Source: Mercurialis annua (lineage: Eukaryota > Streptophyta > Magnoliopsida > Malpighiales > Euphorbiaceae). Taken from it: DNA of 64,000 nucleotides. The position numbers were made by a program, and so were the translations under genes. Shown here one piece after another: positions 23,982-34,908 of this stretch (position 1 is the stretch's first letter; every line of letters starts with the position of its first letter). The notes beneath the pieces are model-generated. The model was not told the DNA's origin and ran no database searches. It saw only the letters and a list, made by a program, of their open reading frames with translations. The DNA is taken from positions 2,916,501 through 2,980,500 of the forward strand of contig NC_065576.1 of assembly GCF_937616625.2 (NCBI RefSeq), read 5' to 3'.

Positions 23982-26900
23982 ATGCACAATACGCGACGAG
24001 CAAATCTACCACTAGAACCGTTCCAAGATAACCTCGGTAACTACGAAAGAGGTGTAAGAAGAAGAGCCCGTATACCCGAAGTTATGAATAACGAGGGAAA
24101 CAATTATGATGAAGAGGGGAGGTTCAATCCTCTAATGGATGGAGGGGAACAACAATATCCACCCGCTCCTCCATTAGGGAATGTGAACCGACCAAGGCAA
24201 CAAGACCACCCAAGGGATGATCGACCCCAAGCGCACGCACAAGTGCCAAACCAACAAAGACAAACTTTGGGTGAGTTTTTCTTGCCGGATGTGGACAATG
24301 CAACTTTTGGATGCTTCGCAATGCCGGTTCAAGCGGCAACTTTTGAGATCAAGCCAAGTACCATTCAACTTTTGGAAAATCGTTGTGCCTTCTTTGGGTT
24401 GAGTCATGAGGATCCTAATGAGCATATCGCCAAGTTTTTGGGTGTTCTAAACACATTCAAGCTTCATGGGATAACGGCGGACCAAATTAAACTTCGGATG
24501 TTCCCTTTTTCCTTGAGGGACAAGGCTAGCATTTGGTTGCACTCTCTACCTAATGAGTCCATTCACAATTGGAGGGAGTTGGCTCAAGCCTTCCTTAACA
24601 AATATTTCCCTCATGGCAAGACTACAAAGTTGACTAAAGACATACTTGAGTTTGTCCAATTTGAAGGAGAATCACTTCATGAGGCATGGGAGCGGTTTAA
24701 GGATTTACAACGAAGCGTACCCCATCATCGGCTCAATAGAGAGCATGTTATACAAATCTTCTATGATGGGACGAATGTCACTACCCGAGCCACTATCGAT
24801 GCGGCTTCGGGGGGTTCACTTATGCAAAAAACCTATGAGGAAGCCCTTGAATTGGTGGAGAAATTGGCCGTGGTTAGTAGTACTTGGGGTCCTATGGAAA
24901 GAAGAGCGCCACCTACTCAAAAGTCACTCATGACTCTTGATCAAGTGAGGGAGATGGAGTCCATAAAAGCCGCAAATGCTTCGCTTCAAGCTCAAGTGGA
25001 TGCTCTCAAGAAACAAGTCGCTCCTATGCAACGAAACGCTCCGGTGGCTTATGTTCAAGTAGGTTGTGAATTTTGTGGTGATTTTGGCCATTCGGGAGGA
25101 GAATGCTTAGTTACGGGTCAAGCCTTAAGTGAGCAAGTCAACTACATCGGGGGACAAAGGCAAGCTAATGACCCCTACTCTAACACCTACAACCCCGGAT
25201 GGAGGAATCATCCAAACTTCGGGTGGAGAAATCAAGAAGGACAAGGCAATGCTCAAGGGCCTAATCAAGCGGGTCCAAGCTTCCAAGGTGGAAATAGACC
25301 TCCCCAACAACAAGGAAATTACCATCACAATCAAGGTCATGGCAACAATGCGGGTGCTAGACCTCAACATCCTCCCGGGTTTCAACCTCAAAGAAACATG
25401 GATGAAGGGAATATGCTTGCTAAGTTGATGGATGAGCTTAGAGAGATGAAGCAACTTCAAAAGAATCAAGCCGCCACTAATCAAATGCTTGAGACTCAAA
25501 TCTCTCAACTTGCTATCAATCTTCAAGGTAGACCACAAGGGGGATTGCCATCTACTACGGAGAACAACCCTAGAGAACATGTTAAGGCGGTAGAGCTCCG
25601 AAGCGGGAGAAACCTTGAGAAAGCCAATGGAAAGAGGCAAGTTGTCGAGGAGGATGAGCCTCAAGTGGGGATTGACATAGCAAGTTCAAGTCAAGAGTTG
25701 CCAAAGGAATGTGAGGAAGTGGTTGTCGAGGTTGAAGAGCCCTATGTGAGGCCACCACCGCCGCCACCGTTTGTACCACCGGTTCCATTCCCAAGCCGGT
25801 TAAGGAAAGCTCAAGGGAACGAAAAGTTTCATAAGTTCCTTGAGATTTTCAAGAAGTTGCAAATTAATCTAAGCTTGGCGGACGCACTAAGGGAGATGCC
25901 CCAATATGCAAAATTCTTGAAAGATATAATTATGAACAAGCGTAGTTGGGAGCAAGGTGGGACAATACCGCTCACGGAGCATTGTAGTTCCATAATCCAA
26001 AGCACCCTACCAACAAAGCTTAAGGATCCAGGGAGTTTTTCTATACCTTGCACTATAGGAAATATGAATGCTATAAATTGCTTGTGTGATCTTGGGGCAA
26101 GTATTAACTTGATGCCATTGTTTCTTTTTAGGTCTTTGTTTGGTGATCAACCGGTAAAGCGCACCTCGATGGTATTGCAACTTGCCGATCACTCTCTCAA
26201 AAAGCCGTATGGGATAGTGGAAGACGTACTTGTTAAAGTGGATAAATTTATCTTTCCGGTGGATTTTGTGATCTTAGACTATGCGGTGGATAAAGAATGT
26301 CCTATGATCCTTGGTCGCCCTTTTATGAACACCGGGCGTGCTCTCATCGATGTTCATGCCGGCAAGCTCACCTTGAGAATTGATGAGGAAAGTGTGGAGT
26401 TTGATATGAAGAGAGTGATGCGGAATGCCATCGAGGAGGAGGATTGCATGAGGATAGACTTGATTGATGAGATTGTGCAAGAACAACTTCAAGAAAATGT
26501 GCAAGTGTTGAATCAAGCAAAGGGGGAAATTTCTGAAAATTTTGAGTTGGCAAGCTTCTCAAAGGAAAAAATCTCTGCTTCCTTTAACACTAAGGGCTCG
26601 ATCGAGCCCTCCCTTTTAATGAAAGGCTCGATCGAGCCCCATGAGTTAAAGGGGGCAGAAATTTTTTCTCAACACATTTCCCAAGTCTCGTTTCATTCCG
26701 AGTCGGGGGATGATGAATATACTAGAGAGGATGAACCGAAGCCGGAAAGTTTAAACAAGAGCAATGGTGTGACTCCACCATCTTCGGAGTTACCCCCGAA
26801 GGTTGAAATGAAGCCGCTTCCGCCACACCTCCGGTATACTTTTGTTGGGAAAAATGAGACCTTGCCGATAATCATCTCGAACAAGCTCTCTAAGGATCAA

Positions 26901-29690
26901 GAAAGGAAGGTTGTGCAAGTGGTGAAAGAGCACATGTTAGCAATGGGTTGGCAAATCTCTGACATTCGGGGAATAAGTCCTCAAATTGTGATGCATAAGA
27001 TTAATCTCGAGGACGAGTCAAAGAAGTCGGCTCAAAGGCAACGAAGATTGAATCCGAATATGAAGGAGGTAGTGCACAAAGAGATCGTCAAGCTCCTCGA
27101 CGCCGGAATAATCTACCCGATTTCGGATAGTGAGTGGGTTAGTCCCATTCAATGTGTTCCTAAAAAGGGCGGTATGACAATGGTGGAGAATGAAAAAGGA
27201 GAGCAAATCTCCACACGGACGGTAACCGGTTGGCGAGTATGCATCGATTATCGGAAGCTCAACGAGGTAACCCGAAAAGATCACTTTCCGTTACCATTTA
27301 TCGATCAAATGTTAGAGAGGGTAGCGGGACACAAGTTTTATTGTTTCCTTGATGGGTACTCGGGTTACAATCAAATATTAATCCTCCCGGAAGATCAAGA
27401 AAAGACGACCTTCACATGCCCCTACGGTACCTTTGCATACCGGCGAATGCCCTTCGGACTATGCAACGCACCCGCCACATTTCAAAGGTGTATGACCTCA
27501 ATCTTCAACGATATGATTGAAGATATTATGGAGGTGTTTATGGATGACTTCTCCGTGTTTGGTGATTCGTTCGATGGTTGTTTAGCGAATTTAAGGCGGG
27601 TTTTAGCACGATGTGTGGAGACAAATTTAGTGCTAAATTGGGAAAAGTGCCACTTCATGGTGGATGAAGGCATTGTACTCGGGCATAGGATATCGGAGGC
27701 GGGAATTGAAGTGGATAGGGCAAAAACGGCGGTTATTGAAAAATTAGTCGCTCCAACTACGGTCAAAGGAGTTCGGGCATTTTTGGGCCACGCGGGTTTT
27801 TACCGGCGCTTCATTAAAGATTTTTCGTCGATTGCTCGACCTTTGACAAGTTTGCTAGTAAAAGATGCGTCGTTTGACTTCACAAGGGATTGTCAAGATG
27901 CTTTTGAGAAGCTAAAGTCGGCACTTGTGACCGCTCCCATTATTTCATCTCCGGATTGGAGCTTGCCTTTTGAGCTAATGTGTGATGCTAGTGACCAAGC
28001 ATTGGGTTGCGTGTTGGGGCAAAGAAAGGACAAGCGGGTGCATGTGATCTATTACGCTAGTAGAACTATGGCGGGAGCACAACTCAACTATACTACTACC
28101 GAAAAGGAGATGTTGGCGGTTGTCTTTGCTCTCGATAAGTTTAGACAATACTTGCTTGGGTCAAAATGCATCATATACACCGATCATGCCGCTTTACGGT
28201 ATCTATTCACTAAGCAAGACGCAAAGCCTAGGCTTATTCGGTGGATTCTTCTCATGCAAGAGTTCGATGTAGAAATCCGAGATAAGAAGGGTACGGAGAA
28301 TGTGGTGGCGGATCACCTTTCGAGATTCGAGAATCCGGAACCAATTCCTATTGGTGTGGAGATTAATGAGCGGTTTCCGGACGAAACGCTTATGATGATT
28401 CGGGAAGTGGAGACACCATGGTATGCCGATTTTGCAAACTACCTCTCCTCGGGAGTCATGCCTCCGGATTTGACATCTCACAAAAAGAAGAAGTTCTTAT
28501 CCGATGTTAAAAGGTACTTGTGGGATGAACCTTTCTTGTTTAAAATATGTGGGGATGGGATGTTGAGACGATGTGTGGCTTTGGGAGAAATGATGCCCAT
28601 TTTGAGTTCATGTCATGAGACCGGACATTATGGTTCGGCAAGAACCGCCGCTAGAGTGCTTGAGAGCGGGTTCTTTTGGCCAACTTTGTTTCGTGATGCC
28701 AAGGAGTTTGTTGACCATTGTGATCGGTGCCAACGTGTAGGCAACATCTCGAAGAGAGATGAGATGCCTTTGACTTCGGTTCAAGAAGTGGAAATATTTG
28801 ATGTATGGGGTATAGATTTCATGGGGCCTTTTCCGGTTTCATTCAAAAACCAATACATTTTGGTATGTGTGGATTATGTTTCGAAATGGGTAGAAGCGGA
28901 GGCTTTGCCCACTAATGATGCTAAAGTGGTGTTGAGTTTTCTTAAGCGGCTAGTGAATCGGTTTGGGACTCCTAGAGTGGTTATTAGTGACGGTGGTTCG
29001 CATTTTTGCAATCGGCAATTTCAAGCTCTTATGAGGAAGTATAATGTGCATCACCGGGTCGCCACACCCTATCACCCCCAAACGAGTGGCCAAGTTGAGG
29101 TTTCGAACCGTGAGTTGAAAAGAATTCTCGAGAAGACGGTGAATGGATCCCGGAAAGATTGGTCCTTGAAGTTGGATGACGCATTGTGGGCATATCGGAC
29201 GGCCTACAAGACTCCACTCGGTATGTCACCATTCCGTATTGTTTATGGGAAGGCGTGTCATCTTCCTCTAGAGCTTGAGCATAGAGCGTATTGGGCTATT
29301 AAGAAGTTAAACTTTGACTTCAAGAAGGCGGGGGAAAAGAGATTGCTTCAATTGAATGAGTTGGATGAATTCCGATTCATGGCATATGAAAATGCCAAGC
29401 TTTACAAAGAAAAAACGAAGCAATGGCATGACGCCCATATTGCCCCCAAGGTGCTAGAGGTTGGTTCATTCGTCCTTCTCTATAACTCTCGTTTGCGGTT
29501 GTTTCCGGGAAAGCTTAAGTCCCGTTGGAGTGGCCCGTTTAAAATCCGAAACGTGGCAAATCACGGTGCGGTAGAATTGGAGAATTCTAAGGGTGAGACC
29601 TTCAAGGTCAACGGACAAAGATGCAAGCCATATCTTGGGCCATTGACCAATCGGGTGGAAGATGTAGTTTCTTTCACCACTCCTACTTGA
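23982..29690 (+). CDS. Athila gag-pol polyprotein, intact, 1,902 residues
   Basis: The single open frame runs from the ATG at 23982 ([14 protein letters not shown]); an upstream TTG at 23976 is not needed. In order it has a gag capsid-like region (about 124-296, with [10 protein letters not shown] and [13 protein letters not shown]), a CCHC zinc knuckle near 361 ([14 protein letters not shown]), a proline-rich linker near 590, and an aspartic protease near 700 ([11 protein letters not shown]). Reverse transcriptase follows with FMDD near 1186, then RNase H near 1329 ([10 protein letters not shown]). The integrase has a zinc finger near 1544 (HETGHYGS...CDRCQ), the D-D-E core ([20 protein letters not shown]) and a GPF-type C-terminus (RWSGPF). 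No stop or frameshift is present, so it could encode active enzymes. Residues about 871-887 contain the duplicated KGSIEP motif encoded by a palindrome pair. Confidence 0.95.
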   Translation: MHNTRRANLPLEPFQDNLGNYERGVRRRARIPEVMNNEGNNYDEEGRFNPLMDGGEQQYPPAPPLGNVNRPRQQDHPRDDRPQAHAQVPNQQRQTLGEFFLPDVDNATFGCFAMPVQAATFEIKPSTIQLLENRCAFFGLSHEDPNEHIAKFLGVLNTFKLHGITADQIKLRMFPFSLRDKASIWLHSLPNESIHNWRELAQAFLNKYFPHGKTTKLTKDILEFVQFEGESLHEAWERFKDLQRSVPHHRLNREHVIQIFYDGTNVTTRATIDAASGGSLMQKTYEEALELVEKLAVVSSTWGPMERRAPPTQKSLMTLDQVREMESIKAANASLQAQVDALKKQVAPMQRNAPVAYVQVGCEFCGDFGHSGGECLVTGQALSEQVNYIGGQRQANDPYSNTYNPGWRNHPNFGWRNQEGQGNAQGPNQAGPSFQGGNRPPQQQGNYHHNQGHGNNAGARPQHPPGFQPQRNMDEGNMLAKLMDELREMKQLQKNQAATNQMLETQISQLAINLQGRPQGGLPSTTENNPREHVKAVELRSGRNLEKANGKRQVVEEDEPQVGIDIASSSQELPKECEEVVVEVEEPYVRPPPPPPFVPPVPFPSRLRKAQGNEKFHKFLEIFKKLQINLSLADALREMPQYAKFLKDIIMNKRSWEQGGTIPLTEHCSSIIQSTLPTKLKDPGSFSIPCTIGNMNAINCLCDLGASINLMPLFLFRSLFGDQPVKRTSMVLQLADHSLKKPYGIVEDVLVKVDKFIFPVDFVILDYAVDKECPMILGRPFMNTGRALIDVHAGKLTLRIDEESVEFDMKRVMRNAIEEEDCMRIDLIDEIVQEQLQENVQVLNQAKGEISENFELASFSKEKISASFNTKGSIEPSLLMKGSIEPHELKGAEIFSQHISQVSFHSESGDDEYTREDEPKPESLNKSNGVTPPSSELPPKVEMKPLPPHLRYTFVGKNETLPIIISNKLSKDQERKVVQVVKEHMLAMGWQISDIRGISPQIVMHKINLEDESKKSAQRQRRLNPNMKEVVHKEIVKLLDAGIIYPISDSEWVSPIQCVPKKGGMTMVENEKGEQISTRTVTGWRVCIDYRKLNEVTRKDHFPLPFIDQMLERVAGHKFYCFLDGYSGYNQILILPEDQEKTTFTCPYGTFAYRRMPFGLCNAPATFQRCMTSIFNDMIEDIMEVFMDDFSVFGDSFDGCLANLRRVLARCVETNLVLNWEKCHFMVDEGIVLGHRISEAGIEVDRAKTAVIEKLVAPTTVKGVRAFLGHAGFYRRFIKDFSSIARPLTSLLVKDASFDFTRDCQDAFEKLKSALVTAPIISSPDWSLPFELMCDASDQALGCVLGQRKDKRVHVIYYASRTMAGAQLNYTTTEKEMLAVVFALDKFRQYLLGSKCIIYTDHAALRYLFTKQDAKPRLIRWILLMQEFDVEIRDKKGTENVVADHLSRFENPEPIPIGVEINERFPDETLMMIREVETPWYADFANYLSSGVMPPDLTSHKKKKFLSDVKRYLWDEPFLFKICGDGMLRRCVALGEMMPILSSCHETGHYGSARTAARVLESGFFWPTLFRDAKEFVDHCDRCQRVGNISKRDEMPLTSVQEVEIFDVWGIDFMGPFPVSFKNQYILVCVDYVSKWVEAEALPTNDAKVVLSFLKRLVNRFGTPRVVISDGGSHFCNRQFQALMRKYNVHHRVATPYHPQTSGQVEVSNRELKRILEKTVNGSRKDWSLKLDDALWAYRTAYKTPLGMSPFRIVYGKACHLPLELEHRAYWAIKKLNFDFKKAGEKRLLQLNELDEFRFMAYENAKLYKEKTKQWHDAHIAPKVLEVGSFVLLYNSRLRLFPGKLKSRWSGPFKIRNVANHGAVELENSKGETFKVNGQRCKPYLGPLTNRVEDVVSFTTPT
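26595..26638 (+). repeat. Palindrome pair inside gag-pol
   Basis: GGCTCGATCGAGCC lies at 26595-26608 and 26625-26638, start-to-start 30 bp, with a 16-bp spacer that is partly self-complementary (CTTT/AAAG). It is translated as two GSIEP repeats in the linker between protease and reverse transcriptase. Confidence 0.9.
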
Positions 29691-30403
29691 ATTCACCGCG
29701 AGATAGTCGAGCTTTCGACTTTAAACAAGCGCACTCGGGAGGCATTCCCGAGAGGTTCGATTTTATACCTTTTATTTTATGTTCTTAGCTTTTAATCTTG
29801 TGTTTTTGTGTTAATCTTTTTGTTATTTATGTTCGATTTGATGCCGGGTATGTTTCGTTTTTGGTGTGTAGGAATCAAGTGGAAAGGAAAAATTTTCTGC
29901 CCCCTTTTACACATAGGGCTCGATCGAGCCCTCCTTCTTAAGTGAAGGGCTCGATCGAGCCCCCTTTGTAAATGGAAGCAGGGAATTTTTCCCACATAAG
30001 GCTCGATCGAGCCCTTCACTAAAATTCAAGGGCTCGATTGAGCCAAGCCATTTAAAGAAGACATGGATTGTTTTAATTTGATTGGTTCAAAGGTGGAGGT
30101 TTGGATTGATGATGTGGCATGATCTCAAGCCATTAAAAGAAAACACAAATCACATGGATGGGTGAAGTGGCTTCATCTTAAGCTTTCAAATTCAAAATTC
30201 AAAATCAAAGGTGTTTCCCCCTCATTTTTGCCATAAATGTCCACATTCATTCATCTTCTTCCTCATTCTTTTTACCCCATTTAGAAAACTCCATAGCTTT
30301 CCTCCTTTTCTTCAAAAAATTCGGCCACCACCTTACCCCCACCATCCTCCGGCGAACCTTAAATCTAACCACACTTTCAAACACCCTTTTCCTTACTCTT
30401 CTA
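29691..30403 (+). other. Spacer between gag-pol and the second ORF
   Basis: There is no convincing coding frame; the short frame from 30211 is pyrimidine-rich and overlaps the second ORF in another frame. It holds two palindrome pairs at 29917-30044. Confidence 0.5.
29917..30044 (+). repeat. Two palindrome pairs between gag-pol and the second ORF
   Basis: Palindromes are at 29917-29930, 29948-29961, 30000-30013 and 30031-30044; the last has one change (GGCTCGATTGAGCC). Spacing within each pair is 31 bp, with CTTC/GAAG and CTT/AAG inner complementarity. Confidence 0.9.
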
Positions 30404-31759
30404 ATGGGAAAATCCGGGCAATCATCCAAGTCCGCTAAAAACCAACCACCTCAAGAGCAAGCTCCACGCACCACCACCATTCGTTCTCGCCGGAAAACTA
30501 CCGCCTCCGGAGCAAGAGAAGTTGGGGTTAACACTCCGGCATCTCTCACAAGACGTTTCAACGCACCTTTTCAAATCCGTTCCGAAGAGGAAGGCTTGCT
30601 CTATGAGAAACTCAAAGCAAGAGGTATTACAAAGCCATTCCAAATTGATTGGGAAACCATGAAGAAATTAGGGATTGAAGCTATGGTGAAGAAGCTTCTT
30701 TGGCGCTTAGACTTGCTTGAATTGGCACAACTCCCTCATGACTATTGTGAAGCTCTCGTTTATGAGTTTTTCACAACTTTGAAAACAAGTGGAGAATCGC
30801 TTACCGAGTTTGAGTTTCGATTGGGTGGACGACAAGCTCATTATGAATTGGATGAGTTGACATGGGATTTCAAAATGAGCAATGAAGGTTTGAAATGCAT
30901 TCCGGGGGTCGGTTTTGATGAGCACGCCATTTGGAAGGAACTCTCCGGGTTGGATCATTACAACTCCAACACCTCCAAGACCAACGAAGTGATGGATACC
31001 GCACATGTGGTAGTCCTCAAATGGTACGGTCACACTTTTTGTGGTCGAAACGAATATAGCAAGTTGGCTAAGGAGGATCTTTTGGCTTTCAACGCCATGT
31101 TACACCCGGAGGTGGAAGCATACCGAGTTAATTCGGCGTATAGGCTCATGCGCAATATTGGTGAAATACCCGAGCTAAGTACGAAAAAGATTGGTTTTGG
31201 GTGGTTTGTCACTATGCTAGCGAAGAGTGAGACGTTGGAATTCGGTGACTACAAGTGGGAAAAGCCGAAAATGATCAACATGGAGCACTTGCGGGCGGCT
31301 TCATATGTCAAAAAAGGAGAAATTGTGCCTTACTATCGAAGAGCCGCTTATGTGAGTCGACATGGTGCTCGACCTCCATCACCGAGTGATGAAGAGGAAG
31401 ACACCGAGCAAGAACAAGAGCAAGAAGTTGAGGCGCCGAGGCAAAGGCCTCAAAAAGAACAAGTGCGGAGGAGAGACAAGGGTGTAGCGGAAACTAGCGC
31501 TCAAGGAGAAGAGCAAGGTGCCGAATGGGAGAATTGGCCCGAAACCGAGTTCCAAGGGGCCCAAGCTAGTCATCATCAAGCCCCGAGCGACTTTGAGGCG
31601 GAACAACGCCAATTCATGAAGGAACAAAGGTATATGATGAAATACCTTCGGGCTAGGCAAAGAAGGCAAGAGGAGAAATTGAGGGATTATCTCAACGCCC
31701 AAGGCGGGCCACGCTACCCATCGCCCACACCATCTCCGGAACCCCCGGCATTCGATTAG
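30404..31759 (+). CDS. Second ORF of the Athila element (env-position / ATHILA ORF-type), 451 residues
   Basis: It is an intact sense frame downstream of pol. The N-terminal 60 residues are basic and Ser/Thr/Pro-rich (RSRRKTTASGAR). Residues about 60-310 form a folded-looking segment (WETMKKLGIEAMVKKLLW, FEFRLGGRQAHYELDELTW, NSAYRLMRNIGEIPEL). The C-terminal part is acidic and glutamine-rich (about 325-400), then charged and coiled-coil-like (RQFMKEQRYMMKYLRARQRR) with a Pro/Ser tail. No signal peptide or membrane segment is visible, so there is no sign of an envelope glycoprotein despite the position. It resembles the proteins of unknown function found after pol in Athila elements. The function is unknown to me. 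Confidence 0.7.
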   Translation: MGKSGQSSKSAKNQPPQEQAPRTTTIRSRRKTTASGAREVGVNTPASLTRRFNAPFQIRSEEEGLLYEKLKARGITKPFQIDWETMKKLGIEAMVKKLLWRLDLLELAQLPHDYCEALVYEFFTTLKTSGESLTEFEFRLGGRQAHYELDELTWDFKMSNEGLKCIPGVGFDEHAIWKELSGLDHYNSNTSKTNEVMDTAHVVVLKWYGHTFCGRNEYSKLAKEDLLAFNAMLHPEVEAYRVNSAYRLMRNIGEIPELSTKKIGFGWFVTMLAKSETLEFGDYKWEKPKMINMEHLRAASYVKKGEIVPYYRRAAYVSRHGARPPSPSDEEEDTEQEQEQEVEAPRQRPQKEQVRRRDKGVAETSAQGEEQGAEWENWPETEFQGAQASHHQAPSDFEAEQRQFMKEQRYMMKYLRARQRRQEEKLRDYLNAQGGPRYPSPTPSPEPPAFD

Positions 31760-33447
31760 CAAGATTTGATTTTCTCCAACTCTTTCTTATTCAATTTCAC
31801 GCTTTATTTTTTCTCTATTTCATGCTTCGGGACTAAGCTAGAAATAGTGTGAGGAGGGTTGGTTGTGAAATTGTATCTTGCTTTTATGTTTTTCTTATGT
31901 TTTATGCTTTCGTTTATTTTAAGTTGTTTTTAGTGTTTGCGCTATTTATTTTGGGTTGTTTAGAGTCACCTTAAGCACGAAATCTTTGGCTTTAGTTTGT
32001 TGAAAGCATGATTAGTGGCCTTGGTGTATTTTTGGAATTTGTCAACTAATGTATTTCCCGATCAATGAAGTCATCAAGTGTGTTTTCTAGTTTATTCAAT
32101 CAAATGTTGATGCTTGCTTAATGAAATGCAATGTGTATGACATGTTTCAATGAGATTAGGGTGAATTCAATTAGTTGGTTGTTGTGATTTTGGCAATTTT
32201 CGTGGTACTTAATGCGGATGCATGATATGTGCTTTAAATTGTAAAAATTGGTGCCATTTTGAAATGTGATAGCATGATTGGCATGTGTTCATAGGAATTA
32301 AGTATTTGGCATGACACCACTTTTATTTGAGTGTTTGATTGAGCCTAATTATTTTTGATGAGTGTCGTTTGCTTGCTAATTCCTAGAACTTGCTTGGTGT
32401 CCGTTCGAGACTATATGGTTGAGTGTCAATAGCTAAACGAGTATGGCATTAGGACTAACCCCATTTTCGGATAAGACCACTTTAAAAGCCTACCCTTCAC
32501 CCTTAGAATTCACCATTTGAGCCTAAACCCTTCCTTGATACACACCAATTATACACCATTATCCTTCAACATTTTACCTCTTAAACACCCAAATTTGATT
32601 TGAATAACTTAATTTTGAAAGATTGTAACACTAGCTTGATGATTAGGAAGAAAATGTGAAAGTGCTCAAAGAATAGGAATTTGCCTCGAGAAAAAGAAAA
32701 TCAAAAGAAAGAAAGAATAAAAATAATATCAAGAAGAAAAAGAATATAAAAAAAAAAAAAAAGAGGAAAAATGAAGAAAAAGAAAAGAAAGAAAAAATAA
32801 ACAAAGGTAATAGAAAAATAAAAAAAAAAAAAAAAAAATTTACAAGTGTTGAAAATCCGAGTTAGGTCAAAAAGTGCATAATAAGTTAGTTGTTCAAGTC
32901 AAGTTTTAGCCAATTATCCAAATTTTCCTACCCCTAACCCCTAGCCAAGCTACAACCCTTACACAAGTCCATATGATAGTTGTTGATTACCGAATCAAGT
33001 AGTGGAGTTCGGGACTAAGAGCAAGCTTATGGTGAATTTTCGCATGTAGTGAGCCTAATTGTTTACCCGAAACACTTGAGTGTTGGAGTGCCATCTTGAG
33101 AGAATTAAATTGCTTTTGCTTGATGTCTATGAACAATATGCCATGAATTGCCAATTCTTGTGGACCAATGTGTGCATGTCCCGTAGATGATTGTAACTTC
33201 GAGATTGCTTGACATGATGCCATATCGATAGTATTCTCAATGTCATTGGACTATGTCATTATAATTGCATTCCTCATTTGTTTGCATCGCTTGTGGTTGA
33301 TAATACTAGTTGATTGTTTTTGTGTCTTCATTGATTGGGAGTTCGGTTGTTGACATGAGTTCATAATCACCAAGGTTGTTGATGTTGTTTTGATAGTGAG
33401 ATTCATTTCTTGCTTGGGGACAAGCAAAGGGTAAGTGTGAGGAGGTT
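31760..33447 (+). other. 3' untranslated region of the Athila element with polypurine tract
   Basis: This is 1.7 kb with no frame of note and an A-rich stretch at 32690-32840. GTGTGAGGAGG occurs at 33435-33445 immediately before the 3' LTR (probable polypurine primer of plus-strand synthesis) and also at 31847-31857 after a similar ggac-aagc context. Confidence 0.7.
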
Positions 33448-34908
33448 TGATAGGTGCATTTTACACCTATGTTTAGGAGTTGTTTTCGCTTGTTTTTAGT
33501 ATACTTTGAAGCGCTTTTTCCCCGTATTGGTGTGCTTATTTTGTGTATTAGCGTTTCAGGTAAAATGAAGCAATGCGAAGTGTTTTGGGCTTAAAGAATG
33601 AAGAAATCAAGTATCGGAATAGGAGCGAGTTGAAAGAGCGAAGAAACGAGCAAGATATGGACATTTAAAGGAGGGGCTCGATCGAGCCCTTCACTTATGA
33701 AGGAAGGCTCGATCGAGCCCTATGAACAAAGCTGTCCAGAAGTTTCTTCAAGGCATAAGGCTCGATCGAGCCCTCACTCTTAAGTGGATGGCTCGATCGA
33801 GCCCCTTAAAAAGGAGCTCAGAATTTGAATTTCGAGACAAGACAAAACTCAAGGGCTCAATTTCTATTTTAGGCCCAACACTCCTTAGAAGGGTGTCCTT
33901 TGTTTACCTCATTTGTAACCCATATAAATAGCACATTATCTTTTTTAGGGTACACAACAAGTGGTAGACATTTTTTAGATTATTCTCTAGTTTTTACCTC
34001 TTTTAGATTAGCCATCTTCTCCTTGGAGATTCCTCCATTGTTGGAGCTTGATGAAAGTTTTATTTGCTTTATGAGAACAAGATCTTCATTTTTATTACAA
34101 GCTACTTATTGTGAATCTTCATTATTTTTATGGTTGTTTGCTCTACTTATTTAATCAAGGTAATTCTTCTTACTTTAATGTTCTACTTTGCTCATTCCTT
34201 GATTGTTTGTGTTAATCTAAATATGAGTAGCTAAATTTCCTTTGTTAGGGGGTTAGTATGACAACTTAGGGGTTTGATTGATTGGTTGGTCCTTAGTGTT
34301 GTATGCTTTTGTTTCTTTCCTATTACTCATTGCTTGATTAGGATTAGCTACCTTAATCAATGTCATAGTTTGATTGACGCACCGAGAGGTGGTTGATTAG
34401 ATCGACCTTTAGGTTAGAAAACCTAGATTTTAGAGCTCCACGAGAGTGGGTTTGAACCTAGGTGACCTTGGAGCGGATTGATTAATCGTTTGATATTGTT
34501 TTAGTTTGCCTTGTAACACGAGAGTGAGCTTGGTGTAATTAAATGACTAGATAGCGGTTTTGGCATTCCTTGAGGCTCGAGAGAGCGGGAATGACGTTTT
34601 AGGCCTCGCTCGGTCCTTAGTAGTTTACACTTGACCAATCATGATTGCATAACCTAGGTTGGATTACTAACTCCTTGACATTCCCCTTTTATTGAATTAG
34701 ATTCTTGATAATTAATTCTCTTTACTTGTTTAAATTGCAATTTCACGTTAGTTTAATTCTTAGTTAGTAATTGGATACTTGAACCTTCAATTGATCGTTG
34801 CTTTCCGAATTGAATTTCTATTTACGTGTTCGCTCACTTTAAACCTCTTGTCTTCGTGGGATCGATTCCGTATTTCCGGATTACTACAAGTTAGTATTTT
34901 TGCTAACA
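33448..34908 (+). repeat. 3' LTR of the Athila element
   Basis: 1,461 bp, matching the 5' LTR apart from two substitutions. Palindromes are at 33675-33688, 33706-33719, 33759-33772 and 33790-33803; TATA box at 33923-33931. It is followed by the right TTAAG at 34909-34913. Confidence 0.95.

Larger units (their letters stand above)
22349..34908 (+). mobile_element. Complete Athila-type Ty3/gypsy LTR retrotransposon, 12,560 bp
   Basis: It has two 1,461-bp LTRs (TGATAGG...CTAACA), TTAAG target duplications, a tRNA-Asp-type primer-binding site, an uninterrupted gag-pol frame, a second downstream ORF, and a purine-rich tract before the 3' LTR. LTR start sequence, primer site, gag type and the presence of an ORF after pol fit the Athila clade. 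The two LTRs differ by eye at only two sites (23233 A against 34332 G; 23476 A against 34575 G), both transitions, so insertion was recent. Seven paired palindromes are distributed along the element. It lies in sense with the interrupted plant-mobile-domain gene. Confidence 0.93.

Noticed and set aside
30211..30438. Frame of 75 codons before the second Athila ORF
   Set aside because: It is low-complexity Pro/Phe/His-rich, overlaps the ORF start in another frame, and has no supporting feature.
30404..31759. Endogenous retrovirus envelope gene
   Set aside because: No signal peptide, membrane segment or glycoprotein-like cysteine pattern is visible; position alone is not enough.
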